DNA of 64,000 nucleotides from Bryobacterales bacterium (GCA_020854055.1 JADZGD010000114.1:45880-109879); one strand, 5' to 3'; counted from the first letter of the stretch, positions 30,645-39,536 are shown. A program made the numbers and translations. Notes: a model not told the origin generated them from the sequence alone.

Positions 30645-31499
30645 ATGAAGAACACCGCCATACTACTGATCGACTGTCCGGACCGCAAGGGCCTGGTAGC
30701 CGCCATTGCCAACTTTTTGTACGCCAACGGTGCCAACATCCTGCACGCCGACCAGCACCAGGACAATGACTTAAACCTCTTCTTCATGCGCGTGGAATGG
30801 GATCTGGAAGGTTTTGGACTCTCCGGCGACGCCTTCCGCGCCGAGTTCGCCCCAGTCGCCGCACGGTTTCATATGCGCTGGAAGCTGGCCTATTCGGCCC
30901 GCAAGCAGCGCCTTGCCGTATTTGTTTCCCGCTACCAGCACTGCCTGGTCGATCTGCTGTACCGGCGCCAGATCGGTGAACTGAACGGTGAGATCGCCGT
31001 GATCATAGGAAATCATGAGGATGCCCGCCCGCTGGCTGAATTCCACCGGGTGCCGTTCGAGCACATCCCGGTGACTGCCGCTACCAAGCGGGAAGCCGAG
31101 CAGCGGCAGTGGGACATTCTGGAACATCATCAGGCGGACCTGATCGTGCTGGCCCGCTATATGCAGGTCCTCTCACCCGAGTTTGTGGCGCGCTACCCGC
31201 AGCGGATCATCAATGTGCACCACTCGTTCCTGCCGGCCTTCGTCGGCGCCCGCCCTCACCAGGCGGCCTTCCAGCGCGGCGTCAAGTTGATCGGAGCCAC
31301 CAGCCACTACGTCACCGAAGTCCTCGACGACGGCCCGATCATTGAACAGGACGTAGCCCGCGTCTCACACCGCCACGATCTGGAGGACTTCGTCCAGACG
31401 GGCCGCGACCTGGAACGCCTTGTCCTCTCACGAGCCGTCCGCTGGCACCTGGAGCACCGGATTCTGCTTTACTCCAACAAGACCGTTATCTTCGATTGA
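30645..31499 (+). CDS. purU: Formyltetrahydrofolate deformylase
   Basis: About 284 residues. It hydrolyses 10-formyl-THF to THF and formate, balancing C1 pools and feeding purine synthesis. An N-terminal ACT domain (LLIDCPDRKGLVAAIA, residues 6-21) is followed by the formyltransferase-like catalytic domain with IGNHED and INVHHSFLPAF, holding the Asn and His. The in-frame frame extends upstream to 30555 but overlaps the GH gene start; the ATG at 30645 begins exactly where the family begins. The ribosome site is weak. Confidence 0.94.
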   Translation: MKNTAILLIDCPDRKGLVAAIANFLYANGANILHADQHQDNDLNLFFMRVEWDLEGFGLSGDAFRAEFAPVAARFHMRWKLAYSARKQRLAVFVSRYQHCLVDLLYRRQIGELNGEIAVIIGNHEDARPLAEFHRVPFEHIPVTAATKREAEQRQWDILEHHQADLIVLARYMQVLSPEFVARYPQRIINVHHSFLPAFVGARPHQAAFQRGVKLIGATSHYVTEVLDDGPIIEQDVARVSHRHDLEDFVQTGRDLERLVLSRAVRWHLEHRILLYSNKTVIFD

Positions 31500-31511
31500 C
31501 GCGGCGCGCCG

Positions 31512-31946
31512 CTAGAGCGACGACGTGCAGTGCGGGCACCGGGTGGCCGCCGCTCCGATCTCCATGGTGCAGAATGGACAGACCTTGGTCGCCGGGGCGG
31601 CAGGCGCCGGTTCCGGCTTACGGCTCATCCGGTTCAACTGTTTCACCATCAAGAAGACCACAAATGCCACAATCAGAAAATCCAGCACCGTGTTGAGGAA
31701 GGTCCCATATGCAATTACCGGCACACCCGCCGCTTTCGCCTCGGCCAATGTTTTTGCCGTCTTGCTGGTGAGGTTCACAAACAGGTCTGAGAAATCGATA
31801 TTTCCCAAAAGCAGCCCGATCGGGGGCATGATGACATCGTTAACGATCGAGGTTACAATCTTGCCGAACGCAGCGCCAATCACTACGCCGATAGCCATGT
31901 CCACGGCGTTCCCTCTTACCGCGAACTCCTTGAATTCCTTCAACAT
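31512..31946 (-). CDS. mscL: Large-conductance mechanosensitive channel with C-terminal zinc ribbon
   Basis: 144 residues. Opens under membrane tension to release solutes on hypo-osmotic shock. The N-terminal amphipathic helix ([12 protein letters not shown]), TM1 (about 14-44) and TM2 (about 80-104) match the family. The tail adds a four-cysteine ribbon, C123, C126, C137 and C140, absent from the E. coli protein. This tail probably binds zinc in the cytoplasm. Convergent with purU, 12 bases apart. Confidence 0.95.
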   Translation of the reverse strand: MLKEFKEFAVRGNAVDMAIGVVIGAAFGKIVTSIVNDVIMPPIGLLLGNIDFSDLFVNLTSKTAKTLAEAKAAGVPVIAYGTFLNTVLDFLIVAFVVFLMVKQLNRMSRKPEPAPAAPATKVCPFCTMEIGAAATRCPHCTSSL

Positions 31947-32012
31947 ATCGCTCCTCCGCCCGTGTGGTGAAATTCCGAGTATTCAGGGTACACTGTCCCG
32001 GCCCGGTTGCGC

Positions 32013-32018
32013 TACTAT
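32013..32018 (+). promoter_or_regulatory. -10-like box of the CPCC protein gene
   Basis: TACTAT ends 6 bases before the ATG at 32025. This fits a leaderless start. The -35 is not consensus. Confidence 0.35.
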
Positions 32019-32024
32019 TCCGGT

Positions 32025-32357
32025 ATGGGCAAAGCGAAGGCCCCCGCGCCGGCCGGATCGTCACAGTTGTTTGAAGTCGAGTGCCCGTGCTGCCAGGCTT
32101 CATTGAAAGTGGATGCCGTCACTCACGCGGTCATCAGCCATAAGGAGCGCGAGAAGCCAAAACCGATCGAGGATCTTGCCGCCGCTGTCGCCAAGCTCAA
32201 AGGCGAAGCCGGCCGGCGCGACGAGGCGTTCCAGAAGTCCATCGCGCAGCATAAGATGCAGCAGCAGGTACTCGACCGCAAGTTCGACGAATTGCTGAAG
32301 CAGGCCCAAGCCGATCCGGATTCGCCTCCGCCGCCCCGCGATTTCGACTTCGATTGA
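32025..32357 (+). CDS. Small CPCC zinc-ribbon / coiled-coil protein
   Basis: 110 residues. A CPCCQASLKVD segment near residue 20 resembles half a zinc ribbon. Residues about 45-95 form a charged helix with heptad character (IEDLAAAVAKLKGEAGRRDEA). The tail is Pro/Asp-rich. It has no signal peptide. It probably acts as a small cytoplasmic oligomer; no function is known to me. It is divergent from mscL. Confidence 0.7.
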   Translation: MGKAKAPAPAGSSQLFEVECPCCQASLKVDAVTHAVISHKEREKPKPIEDLAAAVAKLKGEAGRRDEAFQKSIAQHKMQQQVLDRKFDELLKQAQADPDSPPPPRDFDFD

Positions 32358-32358
32358 A

Positions 32359-32976
32359 TCAGTCTTCGCCCGAAAACTTGAACTGGAAATACTCGCCACC
32401 GGCCCGGAAACTGAGACGTCCGGCTCCGAGTGGTTTTCGATCGGTCGCAAAAAAGACCGCCCCGTCGGTCGATTCACCCACCGTGAGTCTGGTCGGAACC
32501 ATCGCAATCGCTGACGCTGTCGCCGCCGCCTTTATCTTTGCTGATTGGACTTCGGCGAGCGCCGACTGCCGCCGCTGCTCGTAGCCGTTCGTAGAGTTGA
32601 TCCGCGAGGTGCCGTATAACCCCGACTCGTACGTCGTAACCAGTTTGATCACGTCGCTGCGCCGGGCCTTGTGGATCAGTTCGTTGATCACATCCCGGGC
32701 CGGGGTCGCCGCAATCCGTTCTCCGTTTTCACGCTGGTAGACGAAGTCTTCCGGCTTGACCGCCTGCGCAATCGGCGAACCGTTGGAAATCGCCACCTGG
32801 ATCACGCTGTACTCGCGCACATGGGTCGGCAGGTAGGCAAACATCACCGTGATCCCGTTCCGCGACAGGCTCTGGTATTTCATGCCACCCGACTCGAACT
32901 CGATAACCTGCCCGTATTGAATACCCCCGCTCGCAATTGTTAATACGAACATACACGCCAACCGGGCAGCACCCAT
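32359..32976 (-). CDS. Secreted hypothetical protein
   Basis: 205 residues with a signal peptide (hydrophobic 3-18). The middle part is a beta-rich domain of the kind that describes a binding or adhesion fold (ITVMFAYLPTHVREYSVIQVAISN), followed by a helical stretch and a final beta hairpin. I recognise no catalytic motif. It is convergent with the CPCC gene, one base apart. Upstream lies the divergent MarR gene. Confidence 0.65.
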   Translation of the reverse strand: MGAARLACMFVLTIASGGIQYGQVIEFESGGMKYQSLSRNGITVMFAYLPTHVREYSVIQVAISNGSPIAQAVKPEDFVYQRENGERIAATPARDVINELIHKARRSDVIKLVTTYESGLYGTSRINSTNGYEQRRQSALAEVQSAKIKAAATASAIAMVPTRLTVGESTDGAVFFATDRKPLGAGRLSFRAGGEYFQFKFSGED

Positions 32977-33041
32977 AAGTCCATTATGCTATAGCAGCTT
33001 GGCCTACTGTCCTGTTATGCGGGCCGATTCGGATTTTTGTC

Positions 33042-33070
33042 TTGTCGATTATCGTTTCAACATTTATTAT
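33042..33070 (+). promoter_or_regulatory. Predicted promoter of the MarR gene, leaderless
   Basis: TTGTCG (33042-33047), 17-base spacer, TATTAT (33065-33070). The GTG start codon is only 6 bases further on. Confidence 0.5.
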
Positions 33071-33076
33071 TAAATT

Positions 33077-33547
33077 GTGGCCGGGAAATTAGCGGACGAA
33101 ATTCATCAGACCAAGCCATTTGCGTCGCTCGAAGAGGAGGCTGTTCTCAACGTCATTCGTACCGCCGAAGCGATTCAGCTTCGTACCGCCGAATTTCTCC
33201 GCCCCTATCGCCTCTCCCCGACTCAGTACAACCTTCTCCGCATCCTGCGTGGCGCTGGAGACGACGGCATCACCTGCTCGCAGGCCGCCGAGCGAATGGT
33301 CAACCACGACCCCGATATCACGCGCCTGCTGGACCGCCTGGAGGCACGTCGTCTGGCCTCGCGCCAGCGCAGCAAGCAGGACCGCCGGGTCGTCATCAGC
33401 CACATTACGCCGGAAGGAAGTGCGCTGCTGGAATCCATCGATCATCTCCTGGTGGCATTTCTTCATCAGCACTACGGTCATTTGAGCGCGGCGCAACTGC
33501 GGACGCTTACCGGGCTACTCGAAGAGCTTCGCCAGGAAAATCGCTGA
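33077..33547 (+). CDS. MarR-family transcriptional regulator
   Basis: 156 residues. A winged helix-turn-helix spans about 45-115 (SPTQYNLLRILRG, SQAAERMVNHDPDITRLLDRLEARRL) with the wing RRVVISHIT. These regulators bind as dimers to palindromes, often overlapping their own promoter, and respond to small aromatic ligands. The start is GTG directly after a good promoter. An aminotransferase gene follows after 79 bases in the same direction and is a possible target. Confidence 0.9.
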   Translation: MAGKLADEIHQTKPFASLEEEAVLNVIRTAEAIQLRTAEFLRPYRLSPTQYNLLRILRGAGDDGITCSQAAERMVNHDPDITRLLDRLEARRLASRQRSKQDRRVVISHITPEGSALLESIDHLLVAFLHQHYGHLSAAQLRTLTGLLEELRQENR

Positions 33548-33626
33548 ACCGGCGCGGGAGCCGCAACGTGCCACGAAGACAGGCCGCTGCAATTGGGCTT
33601 CTTGCGGCTCGCAAGAAAGGTTTATT

Positions 33627-34946
33627 ATGGCGTCTGGGCGCTCAATGAACAAAGACGACATCATCCTGGCTCACAAGGACTTTCTTTTCCCCGCGATCTT
33701 CCACTACTTCCGCGAACCACTGGTTATATCCCATGGCAAAGACCAGTTTGTGTGGGACGCCGACGGCAAACAGTACCTGGATTTCTTCGGGGGCATTGTC
33801 ACCGTCAGCGTCGGCCATCTCAACGAACAGGTGACACGGAAGATCCATGAGCAGGTCGACACGCTGCACCATGTCTCCACGGTCTTCGCTACCGGGCCGG
33901 TTGCGGAACTGGCCAAGCGCATCGCCGGCGTCACCCCGGCAGGAGAGTTGACCAAGTCTTTTTTCACCAATAGCGGGACCGAAGCCAACGAGACGGCCAT
34001 CCTTACCGCGCGCTGCTACACCGGCTCCACCGAGATTGTCGCCTTGCGCCACTCCTACCATGGCCGCACCTCGCTCGGCATGGGTATCACCGGGCAATCC
34101 AGTTGGCGCCTCGGCGTGCCGCTGCAGCCGGGCATCGTTCACGCTCACTCGGCCTACTGTTACCGCTGCCCGTTCGGCCTGGCCTATCCAAGCTGCGACG
34201 TTCGCTGCGCCCGCGATGTCGAAGAACTGATCCGGACCACCACCTCCGGCCGCATTGCGGCATTCATCGCGGAGCCCATTCAGGGTGTCGGCGGTTTCAT
34301 CACCCCGCCCAAGGAGTACTTCGAGATTGTTGCCGGCATCATCCGCGGCCACGGCGGTATCTTCATCAGTGACGAGGTGCAGACCGGATGGGGACGGACG
34401 GGCGAAAAGTGGTTCGGCATCGAGCACTATGGCGTCGTGCCGGACATCATCACCAGCGCCAAGGGATTGGCCAACGGCTTTCCCATCGGACTCACGGTCG
34501 CAAAGCCAGCGGTAGCCGATTCGCTCAAGGGAACCACCATCTCCACCTTCGGCGGCAACCCGGTAGCCGCCACCGCCGCCCTGGCCGTGATCGACTTTAT
34601 CGAGCAGCAGGATCTGCGAGCCAATACCGCCCGCACCGGCGCCTATCTCCGCCAGCAGTTGGAAGAACTCAGCCGGAGGCATCCGCTCATCGGTGACCTG
34701 CGCGGCATGGGACTGTTGCAGGCAATTGAACTGGTGAAAGATCGCGCCACCAAAGAACCGGCGCCCGCCGAAACTCTGGCCATCATGGAGACGGCCCGGG
34801 AGCACGGACTACTAATCGGCCGTGGTGGCACCTACGGCAATGTTCTGCGCTGCTCGCCGCCGATGAACATCGGCACGGCCGACGTCGACGAATTTATCCG
34901 GGTTCTGGACACGGCCTTTACCGCCGTTCAGTCTGTGGGAGCCTGA
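33627..34946 (+). CDS. Class III PLP aminotransferase (alanine-glyoxylate type)
   Basis: 439 residues, normal for class III. It transfers an amino group with pyridoxal phosphate. The FTNSGTEANETA phosphate-binding loop, ISDEVQTGWGRTG and the PLP lysine in ITSAKGLANGFPIG are intact. The sequence most resembles the alanine-glyoxylate/beta-alanine-pyruvate group (HYFREPLVISHGK, GIVTVSVGHLN). A short Cys-containing loop (YRCPFGLAYPSCDVRC) is characteristic of that group. AAAGG lies 7 bases before the ATG. The upstream MarR gene may control it. Confidence 0.9.
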   Translation: MASGRSMNKDDIILAHKDFLFPAIFHYFREPLVISHGKDQFVWDADGKQYLDFFGGIVTVSVGHLNEQVTRKIHEQVDTLHHVSTVFATGPVAELAKRIAGVTPAGELTKSFFTNSGTEANETAILTARCYTGSTEIVALRHSYHGRTSLGMGITGQSSWRLGVPLQPGIVHAHSAYCYRCPFGLAYPSCDVRCARDVEELIRTTTSGRIAAFIAEPIQGVGGFITPPKEYFEIVAGIIRGHGGIFISDEVQTGWGRTGEKWFGIEHYGVVPDIITSAKGLANGFPIGLTVAKPAVADSLKGTTISTFGGNPVAATAALAVIDFIEQQDLRANTARTGAYLRQQLEELSRRHPLIGDLRGMGLLQAIELVKDRATKEPAPAETLAIMETAREHGLLIGRGGTYGNVLRCSPPMNIGTADVDEFIRVLDTAFTAVQSVGA

Positions 34947-34954
34947 TGCTCCCA
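34936..34954. terminator. Short hairpin at convergent gene ends
   Basis: TGGGAGC-CTGAT-GCTCCCA: a perfect 7-base-pair stem with a 5-base loop overlying the aminotransferase stop codon and facing the response-regulator stop. There is no U-tract, so termination is only a suggestion. Confidence 0.3.
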
Positions 34955-34961
34955 GCGGGCA

Positions 34962-35354
34962 TTACATCACAGAGTGGCTGCTGGCCGGCACGACACTGCG
35001 AATCTTTTCCAGCAACTGCGCCTGATCGAACGGTTTACTCAAAAGCGAATCGCCGTATTCTTCGCGATGAACGATGTTGTCGCCATAACCGGACATGAAC
35101 AGGATCTTCATCTCCGGATGCAGCGGCCCGATGCACTGAGCCAGTTTGCGGCCGCTCATCTCGGGAAGAACGATGTCGGTCAACAGCAACCGGATCGGGT
35201 CCTGATACTCCACGGCTATTTTCAGCGCCTGGGCGCCGTCCTCCGCCGTGATCACCCGAAACCCGGCATCCTGCAGGATCGCACGCGCCAGATCCAGCAG
35301 TTGGTGATCATCATCAACCACCAGTACGGTCTGCGAACGCGATGGAGAACTCAT
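34962..35354 (-). CDS. Stand-alone response regulator receiver (CheY-like)
   Basis: About 130 residues from the chosen ATG. It is a single receiver domain: acidic pair in VVDDD, phosphoacceptor Asp in LLLTDIVLPEM, the Thr/Ser position in FMSGYG, and Lys in SKPF. It has no output domain, so it acts by protein contact. The reading frame is open 11 codons further upstream, but family members start close to the MSS start. No kinase gene lies nearby. Confidence 0.88.
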   Translation of the reverse strand: MSSPSRSQTVLVVDDDHQLLDLARAILQDAGFRVITAEDGAQALKIAVEYQDPIRLLLTDIVLPEMSGRKLAQCIGPLHPEMKILFMSGYGDNIVHREEYGDSLLSKPFDQAQLLEKIRSVVPASSHSVM

Positions 35355-35530
35355 GGTTGTCAACCTCAGGCTTCGATTTTCGGGCAACGGATCGAACCGC
35401 CGGAACGCACCCGGAACTCAAAACATCCGCTAGTGTACTACAGCCCGCCACCCCCTGAACCTCCCGGCGGCATCCAGCCATCGTCTGACCAAATCTATCC
35501 GGTTTCTGATACCCTCTACGTGTAAGCTCT

Positions 35531-35821
35531 ATGAAGCTGTCTGATCTCCGGCGATTCTGCATCAAACAACAGGTCCGGATCCGGTTCCCGGTCGAGGGTA
35601 ACATGGAGTGTGTCATTACCGAACACGGCTTGTGCCAGGTTCCCACTCTGAATGCGCCTCCCGGTTTCCGCCTCGACGACAAGTTCACCAAGGCGGAATT
35701 CTTCATCGTCGAAACGCCGCATACCGGGGATCGGACCGCTGCGCGCAAGCTGGACCGGACTCAACTGGAGAGCCTGACCGCGGCAGGAGACACTGCTATC
35801 CCCGTCGACCACGACGAGTGA
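35531..35821 (+). CDS. Small conserved hypothetical protein
   Basis: 96 residues. A first helix (KLSDLRRFCIKQQVRIRF) is followed by short strands and a C-terminal acidic tail. There is no signal peptide or known motif. Coding base use fits the neighbours. It lies 150 bases upstream of hfq in the same direction, separated by a good promoter, so it is probably a separate unit. Confidence 0.6.
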   Translation: MKLSDLRRFCIKQQVRIRFPVEGNMECVITEHGLCQVPTLNAPPGFRLDDKFTKAEFFIVETPHTGDRTAARKLDRTQLESLTAAGDTAIPVDHDE

Positions 35822-35838
35822 GAAACCAAGATTGTTAT

Positions 35839-35866
35839 TTGAGACCGGTATCGATTGGATTATGAT
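35839..35866 (+). promoter_or_regulatory. Predicted promoter of hfq-hflX
   Basis: TTGAGA (35839-35844), 16-base spacer, TATGAT (35861-35866). It would give a leader of about 100 bases before hfq. The region repeats ACCGGT twice, which could be an operator. Confidence 0.45.
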
Positions 35867-35970
35867 TTGATCAGACAAGAACCGGTCGATCGGGTGTACT
35901 CTAACCAGCCGGCATGGAGCGTGCGAAGGCCTGCTATGAAAAGGCTGGTCATTTGTCCAGGGAGAGAAGC

Positions 35971-36264
35971 ATGGAAAAGCAAGCGCAAAACATACAAGAG
36001 GCTTTTCTAAACAACGCGCGTAAGGATAAAATCTTCCTTACGATCTACCTCATGAGCGGAGTCAAGCTTTCAGGGAGAATCAAGAGTTTCGACAAGTACT
36101 CCGTCATCCTCGAGTCAAACAATCAGGAGCAACTCATTTTCAAGCACGCCATCTCGACGGTGGTAGTCTCCAAGCCCGCCCATGTGCCGGTCTCGGCTCA
36201 TTCAACGGCGAGTTCGGTGGCGCCGCTCTCCATCCCCGCCGCGCCGGAGTCCACGGAGGCCTAG
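35971..36264 (+). CDS. hfq: RNA chaperone Hfq
   Basis: 97 residues. Hexameric Sm-like protein that helps small RNAs pair with mRNAs. The Sm1 region ([17 protein letters not shown]) and the Sm2 signature ([10 protein letters not shown]) are clear; a low-complexity Ser/Ala/Pro tail follows. The start at 35971 has GGAGAG upstream; the open frame further upstream has no family resemblance. The TAG stop is followed at once and in the same frame by HflX coding sequence. Confidence 0.94.
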   Translation: MEKQAQNIQEAFLNNARKDKIFLTIYLMSGVKLSGRIKSFDKYSVILESNNQEQLIFKHAISTVVVSKPAHVPVSAHSTASSVAPLSIPAAPESTEA

Positions 36265-37608
36265 ATACCGGGTTCTGAAAAGCGTACCGAACGGGCGATT
36301 CTGATTGGCCTCAATATCCGCACCGGAGGTCTGCTCCCGGGCAGCGCGGCTGGCGAATCGGCCCCGTTTACAGCCGAAGAATCTCTGGCCGAACTCTCCA
36401 CTCTGGCCCGCAGCGCCGGCGCGGAGGTTCTCCATGAGATGATCCAGACGCGGAGCGCGCCCGACGCGGCTACGCTGATTGGAAGTGGCAAGGTCGAGGA
36501 GCTGGCGGCCCTGATTCAGGGCCTCACGGCCGATCTGGTCGTCTTTGATCACGAACTCAGTCCCACGCAGCAAAGGAATCTCGAGCGCCGGCTCAAGTGT
36601 AAGGTCATCGACCGCACGCAGTTGATTCTCGATATCTTCGCCCGCCGCGCCCGCACTCGCGAAGGCCAACTCCAGGTTGAACTGGCCCAATTAAACTACC
36701 TGCTTCCCCGCCTCGCGGGACGGGGTGTTGAGATGTCGCGGTTGGGAGGCGGAATCGGCACTCGCGGCCCGGGCGAAACCCAGTTGGAGACCGACCGGCG
36801 CCGCATCTTCGGCCGCATCCAGAAACTCGAACAGGGCCTCGATTCGGTCCGCTCCAGCCGCCAGATTCAACGCCGGCAGCGGCAGTCTGTGCCGCTCGCC
36901 ACCATCACCCTGGTCGGCTACACCAACGCGGGCAAATCGTCATTGTTCAACCGCATCACCGGCGCCGGCGTCCTTGCGGATTCGAAAATGTTTGCCACCC
37001 TCGACCCCACGGTACGGGCGATTCTGCTTCCTACCCGGCGTAAGGCGCTACTCAGTGACACGGTCGGGTTCGTTCGTAATCTTCCCACCACCCTGGTGAA
37101 AGCCTTTCGGGCCACACTCGAAGAGGTCCGCGAGGCCGAAATCCTGCTCCACGTGGTGGACGCCTCGGCTTCCGATGCCCCCACCCAGGTGCGGCACGTG
37201 CTCCAGGTACTGAGCGAAATCGGCGCGGCCTCGACTCCGCAGATCCTGGTGTTGAACAAAACCGATCTGCTTCCTGAAAGCGACGCCGATTATGACGCAA
37301 TCGGCGCTCGTCTGCTCGGTGATGCCGGTAGCGTCGTCGCCCCTCATACCGCCGGTGTCAGCGCGCTGAGAGGCACGGGCATTGAGTCCCTGCTCAATCT
37401 GATCGACGACTCGCTGCCCCTCGACCCGGTGTGCCATGTCACGTTCCGATTCCCACTGACCGCGGTCGGCAAAGTCCATCTGGTACATGAACTGGCTCGG
37501 GTTACCGCAGTCGTCTACACCGAAGCGTACTGCGATGTCGAAGCCGATGCCCCTCAGTCGCTACGCCGGCGTCTGGCACGCTATATTCTTGGGAATCCGG
37601 CACAATGA
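36265..37608 (+). CDS. hflX: Ribosome-associated GTPase HflX, start codon unusual
   Basis: Splits stalled or heat-damaged ribosomes. The N-terminal domain, a glycine-rich linker (SRLGGGIGTRGPGETQLE) and G motifs VGYTNAGKSS, DTVGF and LNKTDLL are all present. The C-terminus is normal. HflX-like sequence (ERAILIGLN) begins about 8 codons after the hfq stop, in the same frame, but no ATG, GTG or TTG occurs before the ATG at 36439. Starting there (389 residues) would delete the first strands of the N-terminal domain. An ATA at 36265, 5 bases after a GGAGG, is the best-placed candidate; ATT at 36298 or CTG at 36301 are others. I give the full frame. The start is uncertain; the product is not. Confidence 0.9.
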   Translation: MPGSEKRTERAILIGLNIRTGGLLPGSAAGESAPFTAEESLAELSTLARSAGAEVLHEMIQTRSAPDAATLIGSGKVEELAALIQGLTADLVVFDHELSPTQQRNLERRLKCKVIDRTQLILDIFARRARTREGQLQVELAQLNYLLPRLAGRGVEMSRLGGGIGTRGPGETQLETDRRRIFGRIQKLEQGLDSVRSSRQIQRRQRQSVPLATITLVGYTNAGKSSLFNRITGAGVLADSKMFATLDPTVRAILLPTRRKALLSDTVGFVRNLPTTLVKAFRATLEEVREAEILLHVVDASASDAPTQVRHVLQVLSEIGAASTPQILVLNKTDLLPESDADYDAIGARLLGDAGSVVAPHTAGVSALRGTGIESLLNLIDDSLPLDPVCHVTFRFPLTAVGKVHLVHELARVTAVVYTEAYCDVEADAPQSLRRRLARYILGNPAQ

Positions 37609-37852
37609 GCAACTGGATACGGTTGTGGAAAACGCGGTGGAAATCTTTTGAATCTTCTGTCGAATAGTATTAGTTAAGTTTCTATCTTATTGACGCTTAA
37701 GAGATTACGAGTAGCACTGGAAGATCTGGAGCGGTCCGTTTTCCACAATCGGCTCCTTCCGGCCCGTAGCCGGCGACAAAGGCTGGCGTGCCAAAGCGGC
37801 GTGGAAAGTCTGCGATTCTCCGCCCGGCGTTTTATAGTTGATAAGGAAGAAT

Positions 37853-38494
37853 TTGAATTTCCCGAATCTACTGACGATTCTTCGGATCTTCTTCGTTCCG
37901 CTGCTGGTGGCGGCGCTGGTCCAGCAGAATCTGCGTCTAAGCATCGCCGGACTTCGCGCCAGCAATGTAACCTTCGCGCTGCTGATTTTTCTCGCCGCTG
38001 CTCTGACCGACCTGCTGGACGGCTATCTGGCCCGCAAATGGGGACAGATCACAACGGTGGGAACCCTGCTCGATCCCATCGCCGACAAACTCTTGATTTC
38101 GGCCGCGCTGATCGCCCTGGTGCAGGTTGGATTCGTGCCGGCCTGGATCGTTATCCTCATCATCGCCCGTGAGTTTGCGGTATCCGGCCTGCGCAGCATC
38201 GCTGCTTCGGTGGGCTATACCATCCGCGCCAGCGAACTGGGAAAGACCAAGATGGTGATGCAGGTAGCCGGCGTCGCCCTGATAATGCTCAGCATCCACC
38301 GGCCCTGGCTGCGGCAGTTCGCCATGTGGTGGATGTGGGCGGTGGTGGCATTCACCATGATTTCGGCGCTCGATTACTTCCGCAAGTTCTGGCGAAAGGT
38401 AGACTACGATGTCAAGAATCGCCGCCGTTCGGAATTGCTGCGAGATCAGCCCCAGGCTGACCTGACTGCCCGGTCTACGGTGGGGGAGAAGTAG
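37853..38494 (+). CDS. pgsA: CDP-diacylglycerol-glycerol-3-phosphate 3-phosphatidyltransferase
   Basis: 213 residues with several membrane helices. Makes phosphatidylglycerol phosphate, the first step to phosphatidylglycerol and cardiolipin. The CDP-alcohol phosphotransferase motif D-x2-DG-x2-AR-x8-G-x3-D-x3-D is complete in DLLDGYLARK and GTLLDPIADK. The start is TTG at 37853, 5 bases after AAGGAAG, and matches the family N-terminus (NFPNLLTILRIF); the TTG five codons earlier is less likely. The 240 bases upstream contain no supported gene. It overlaps the convergent rodZ-like gene by 20 bases. Confidence 0.93.
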   Translation: MNFPNLLTILRIFFVPLLVAALVQQNLRLSIAGLRASNVTFALLIFLAAALTDLLDGYLARKWGQITTVGTLLDPIADKLLISAALIALVQVGFVPAWIVILIIAREFAVSGLRSIAASVGYTIRASELGKTKMVMQVAGVALIMLSIHRPWLRQFAMWWMWAVVAFTMISALDYFRKFWRKVDYDVKNRRRSELLRDQPQADLTARSTVGEK

Positions 38495-39509
38495 CTCCCG
38501 GCTGCGAAGCGGCGGGTGGCGCGGGCGTTTGGGCGGGTGTCCCAGGAGGGCCGGCCGGGCTCGGCTGGCTGCTTTCCGGCGGGACCGGCGCGGGCGGTGG
38601 TGGCGGACGCGGCGGCAGGCTGACCCGGGCGCCGGAACTGCTGAAGTGGACATCGCGCAACTGACCGGCTGGGCCAAGCGGAGCCAGTTGTTGGCCGTCC
38701 CACCACACTTGAAGATTCGCGGCGTCTCCCACCCGCATCGTGCCGGGTTCAGTCAGCGCGACCGTTCTCGATTCGCCCGCTTTCAGGGTGCGCTCTAACA
38801 GATTCTTGCCGCCTGAAGCAAGCCGGACCCAGACGTCTCCCGTCGCCACCACACGCACCGTGCCGATGGCGCCGGCCGGCGTCGAGGCCGGTAGCGGCGG
38901 AGGTGTTGCCGCGGCTGGCACTGCGGGCGTTGCAACCCCCACCGAAGGCGGCGCCGTTGAAACGTTGGAGACTGATTGGGCGGGCGTAACCGCCGCCGGC
39001 GCCGTGGTCTGGGCCGGGGTGAGGCCCGGATGCGCCGCCGGAGTCTCTGCCGGAGCCGGTGCCGGTTGCGTCGCCACCGTCTCCGGAACCGCCTGGGACT
39101 CGCGCCGGCTGCGTTGCCACAGCGAAAAGAGCAGCGAGGCGGCGATGATCACCAGTACCAAAAACACCAGCGATACTGGAATCTGCCGGGCCGATTCCGA
39201 GCGTCCGGCAGCCGGCATGGGCGGTACGTCAATCGGCTCCATGCCACGTAGCGCCGCACCATAGACCTCTTCGGGCGGACCCATCAGCGCGTCCAGTTCC
39301 TGGTCGATTTCCGCTTCGTCAAGACCCAGCACACCAGCATACTGGCGCACGAAACTGCGGTAGAAAAAACCTCCGGGCAGGCGGCTCAGGTCGCCTGCTT
39401 CGATGGCCTCAATGTATCGTGGGTTAATTCGCGTCTGAGCCGCGATATCCGTGACCTCGCGCCCTTGGCGCAGGCGTTCGAGACGCAGTCTCTCGCCAAC
39501 CGAGTTCAT
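38475..39509 (-). CDS. rodZ: RodZ-like protein (HTH, one TM helix, DUF4115)
   Basis: 344 residues. A Cro/CI-type helix-turn-helix (about 5-65; ERLRLERLRQGREVTDIAAQ, RYIEAIEAGD) faces the cytoplasm, one membrane helix spans about 109-130, and the periplasmic part has a Pro/Ala linker, a DUF4115 beta domain (about 215-295) and a proline-rich tail. RodZ links the MreB cytoskeleton to the rod-shape wall machinery. The start at 39509 begins the HTH directly; the frame is open far upstream into the divergent GT gene, but that part is not related. Its -10 box overlaps that of the divergent gene. Confidence 0.88.
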   Translation of the reverse strand: MNSVGERLRLERLRQGREVTDIAAQTRINPRYIEAIEAGDLSRLPGGFFYRSFVRQYAGVLGLDEAEIDQELDALMGPPEEVYGAALRGMEPIDVPPMPAAGRSESARQIPVSLVFLVLVIIAASLLFSLWQRSRRESQAVPETVATQPAPAPAETPAAHPGLTPAQTTAPAAVTPAQSVSNVSTAPPSVGVATPAVPAAATPPPLPASTPAGAIGTVRVVATGDVWVRLASGGKNLLERTLKAGESRTVALTEPGTMRVGDAANLQVWWDGQQLAPLGPAGQLRDVHFSSSGARVSLPPRPPPPPAPVPPESSQPSPAGPPGTPAQTPAPPAASQPGATSPPP

Positions 39510-39536
39510 AGCCGACAGTGGGACGAGCCCTGAGGC

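Noticed and set aside
33642..34805. 387-codon minus-strand frame opposite the class III aminotransferase
   Set aside because: Antisense to conserved PLP motifs; no recognisable protein.
37604..37666. 20-codon frame overlapping the hflX stop (ATGA)
   Set aside because: Too short, with no conserved feature; overlap of stop and ATG is likely chance.
37609..37852. Possible structured RNA before pgsA (several GC-rich arms, CCGTAGCCGGCGAC)
   Set aside because: I tried to match known riboswitches such as the GEMM class and found no consistent core.
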